From the NCBI RefSeq assembly GCF_003205575.1, contig NZ_PYBW01000043.1, positions 4,123-66,658 of the forward strand: a DNA stretch of 62,536 nt, read 5' to 3'. The stretch comes from Streptomyces tateyamensis. GTDB lineage: Bacteria > Actinomycetota > Actinomycetes > Streptomycetales > Streptomycetaceae. The first letter of the stretch is position 1. Each line of letters begins with the position of its first letter. Below the pieces are notes generated by a model. The model was given only the letters and a program-made list of their open reading frames with translations, searched no databases and was not told the origin of the DNA. The position numbers and the translations under genes were made by a program. Shown in pieces: positions 60,802 through 62,536 of the stretch.

Positions 60802-60907
60802 CTGTGCCGCCCTCCCCCGTACCTGTCGCCGCTCACGCTAGTACATCCCTGGTCACAGCCCGGTCACGGCTCTTCCGCCGACGTGCGGGAACGGGTTACC
60901 GTCCCGG

Positions 60908-60922
60908 ACTAACAAAGTTAGT
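60908..60922 (+). promoter_or_regulatory. Palindromic operator ACTAAC-AAA-GTTAGT
   Basis: A perfect 6-bp inverted repeat with a 3-base spacer in the divergent TetR-permease region, 25 bp before the permease ATG. Short A/T-containing palindromes of this form are typical TetR operators. Confidence 0.75.
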
Positions 60923-60946
60923 TTATCGACGGCGAGGTGGACGAGC

Positions 60947-62503
60947 ATGACCGACAGCCCTCCGAGAACGCGGTTGACCGGCCCCGGCGCGACCGGTGGC
61001 ACCACCGGCTCCGACGGGAACGGCACGGACGCCGACCGCCTCGCCGCCCTCGGCTACCGCCAGGAGCTGCGCCGCAGCCTGGGCGTGCTCGGCAACATCT
61101 CGATGGGCTTCGCGGTGGTCTCCCCCGTGGTCGGCCTCTACGCGGTCAGCCAGGTCGGGCTGAGCGTGGCCGGCGGCGCGTGGGTCTGGGCCCTGCCGGT
61201 CTGCCTGCTCGGCCAGCTGCTGGTGGTGGCGGTCTACTCCGAGCTGGCCTCCCAGTGGCCGCTGGCCGGCGGCGCCTACCAGTGGAGCCGGCGCCTGGCC
61301 GGCCCCGCCTTCGCCTGGCTGACCGGCTGGATGTGGCAGTTCGCGGTGATGTTCGCCAACACCACCGTCGCCTACCTCGCCTCACCGTGGTTCTTCGCGC
61401 TCTTCGGCCTGACCCCGACGCCGACCCGGCTGGTGCTCGTCTCGGTGGTCTTCATGCTGGTCTGCGCCCTGGTCAACGCCTACGGCATCAACCTGCTGCG
61501 CTGGTTCGTCTCGCTGGGCATCGCCGCCGAGGCCGTCGCCTCGGTGCTGGTCGGCCTCGCGCTGCTGCTCTTCTGCCGGCGCCACGGCTTCGGCCTGCTG
61601 ACCGACCTGCTGCACGCCCCGGCCACCGCCGGGGTCTCCACCACGGCGGCCTTCCTCGCCGTGGTCGCGGTCGGCGGCTGGGCGTTCATCGGCTTCGACG
61701 CCTGCGTCTCCACCGCGGAGGAGACCAAGGACCCCGCCCGCCAGGTGCCGCGGGCGATGTGGTGGGCGCTGCTGAGCGTCGGCACGGTGGTGATCCTGAA
61801 CGCGGTGGCCGTGGAGCTCGCCCACCCGGACCCGGCCGCGGTGGTGCGCGGCGCCGACCTCGATCCGGTCACCACCGCCGTGACGACCGCGTTCGGCGGC
61901 TGGTCGGCGAAGCCGTTCGTGGTCGTCGTGCTGGTCTCGTTCACCGCCTGCCTGATGGCCTCCCAGGGCGGCGCGGCCCGCGGCCTCTACTCGCTGGCCC
62001 GCGACGGCGTCTTCCCGTTCTCCGCCAGGGTCCGCGCGGTCAACCGGCACAAGGCGCCGATCGGCGGCCTGGTGGCGGCCACCGTGATCAGTTCGGCGGC
62101 ACTGCCGCTTGGCCTCAGGTCGGCCGCGATGGGCAGCCTGATCACCTTCGGGACCGCCGCCACCTTCCTGCCGTTCTTCCTGCTCACGGTGGTCTCGCTG
62201 ACCGCCCGGCTGCGCGGCACCTGGCGGCCGTCCGGCCCGGTCCGGTACGGCCGGGCGGGCACCGCGATCAACGCGCTGGCGGTGGTCTGGACCGGGCTGG
62301 AGGTGGTCAACATCTGCTGGCCCCGCACCATCCTGGCCCCGCCCGGCGCGCCCTGGTACCAGGTCTGGGCGGCGGTCCTGGGAGTCGGGCTGGTCACCCT
62401 GGCCGGCCTCGGCTACCTGCTGGTGCGCCGCCCGCAGCGGCTGATGCGTGACGCGCCGCCCGAGCGGCCGGAGACCGGCGAGCCGACGCCCGCGGTGCTC
62501 TGA
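60947..62503 (+). CDS. APC-superfamily amino acid permease
   Basis: A 518-residue membrane transporter with about twelve hydrophobic helices. Features are LGVLGNISMGFAVVSPVVGLYAVS in helix 1, WPLAGGAYQWSRRLAGPAFAWLTGW, and FIGFDACVSTAEETKDPARQVPRAM, the conserved APC loop. It most resembles the amino acid/GABA permease branch. The gene is divergent from a TetR repressor with an operator at its promoter, so expression is probably ligand-induced. Substrate not determinable. Confidence 0.92.
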   Translation: MTDSPPRTRLTGPGATGGTTGSDGNGTDADRLAALGYRQELRRSLGVLGNISMGFAVVSPVVGLYAVSQVGLSVAGGAWVWALPVCLLGQLLVVAVYSELASQWPLAGGAYQWSRRLAGPAFAWLTGWMWQFAVMFANTTVAYLASPWFFALFGLTPTPTRLVLVSVVFMLVCALVNAYGINLLRWFVSLGIAAEAVASVLVGLALLLFCRRHGFGLLTDLLHAPATAGVSTTAAFLAVVAVGGWAFIGFDACVSTAEETKDPARQVPRAMWWALLSVGTVVILNAVAVELAHPDPAAVVRGADLDPVTTAVTTAFGGWSAKPFVVVVLVSFTACLMASQGGAARGLYSLARDGVFPFSARVRAVNRHKAPIGGLVAATVISSAALPLGLRSAAMGSLITFGTAATFLPFFLLTVVSLTARLRGTWRPSGPVRYGRAGTAINALAVVWTGLEVVNICWPRTILAPPGAPWYQVWAAVLGVGLVTLAGLGYLLVRRPQRLMRDAPPERPETGEPTPAVL

Positions 62504-62507
62504 CGGA

Positions 62508-62534
62508 CCGGGAGAAGCCGAACGGCTCCCCGGG
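62508..62534 (+). terminator. Probable hairpin terminator of the permease gene
   Basis: CCGGGAGAAGCC and GGCTCCCCGG form an imperfect stem with a GAAC loop just after the permease stop. The window ends here, so the 3' side cannot be judged. Confidence 0.5.
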
Positions 62535-62536
62535 GA

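Overview
The window is high-GC actinobacterial DNA (G/C-biased third codon positions, many GTG and one TTG start, ATGA/GTGA-coupled operons, Tat and lipoprotein exports, a SapA-like spore protein, an ECF42-type sigma factor). A Streptomyces or Kitasatospora chromosome fits best. No rRNA, tRNA, CRISPR, integrase or transposase was seen.

Left part (1-16.3 kb). A minus-strand operon at 54-6747 encodes a sulfonate-type ABC transporter (lipoprotein, permease, ATPase), two TauD-type dioxygenases and a two-component flavin monooxygenase (flavin reductase plus NtaA/SnaA-type oxygenase). It is probably a sulfur-scavenging unit. A ROK regulator and a 31-codon Cys-ending leader ORF lie upstream. Then come a DUF402 protein, a second luciferase-like oxidoreductase, an SPFH protein behind a perfect operator palindrome, a Tat-exported amine oxidase, and a sugar-type ABC transporter (13338-16267).

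Middle (16.7-28.4 kb). A PIG-L deacetylase, a reductase, an Smr protein, a SapA-like protein, an unrecognised two-gene unit (P-loop NTPase plus membrane-anchored type-1 periplasmic-binding-fold protein), a secreted GH31 enzyme, a decayed DeoR regulator fragment and an AraC regulator that looks frameshifted near its end.

RiPP cluster (28.6-38.6 kb). This is the most striking region. Three precursor genes are followed by six-gene-lactazole-style machinery in the same order as lazB-lazF: tRNA-dependent glutamylating dehydratase, pyridine synthase, cyclodehydratase partner, YcaO, and an elimination/dehydrogenase fusion. Precursors 1 and 2 keep the lactazole Ser1/Ser12-Cys13 register (32-membered ring). 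Precursor 3 has Ser1/Ser10-Cys11, the register of 26-membered thiopeptides. One compact lactazole-type pathway may therefore make two ring sizes.

Right part (38.6-62.5 kb). TetR/SnoaL, DUF1304/TetR and YCII/ECF42 units; a large secreted GH87 alpha-1,3-glucanase and a GH18 chitinase behind DasR-like sites; then an eight-gene minus-strand operon (48572-57276) with acyltransferase, acyl-CoA oxidase-like protein, two FabH-type synthases, an SDR, an ACP, a FabF and a fusion of a nucleosidase-like segment with a degenerate IspH-like domain. I cannot match this operon to a described pathway. A divergent XRE-TPR regulator sits at its head. The window ends with a SHOCT protein, an unknown protein, a TetR and an APC permease sharing a palindromic operator.
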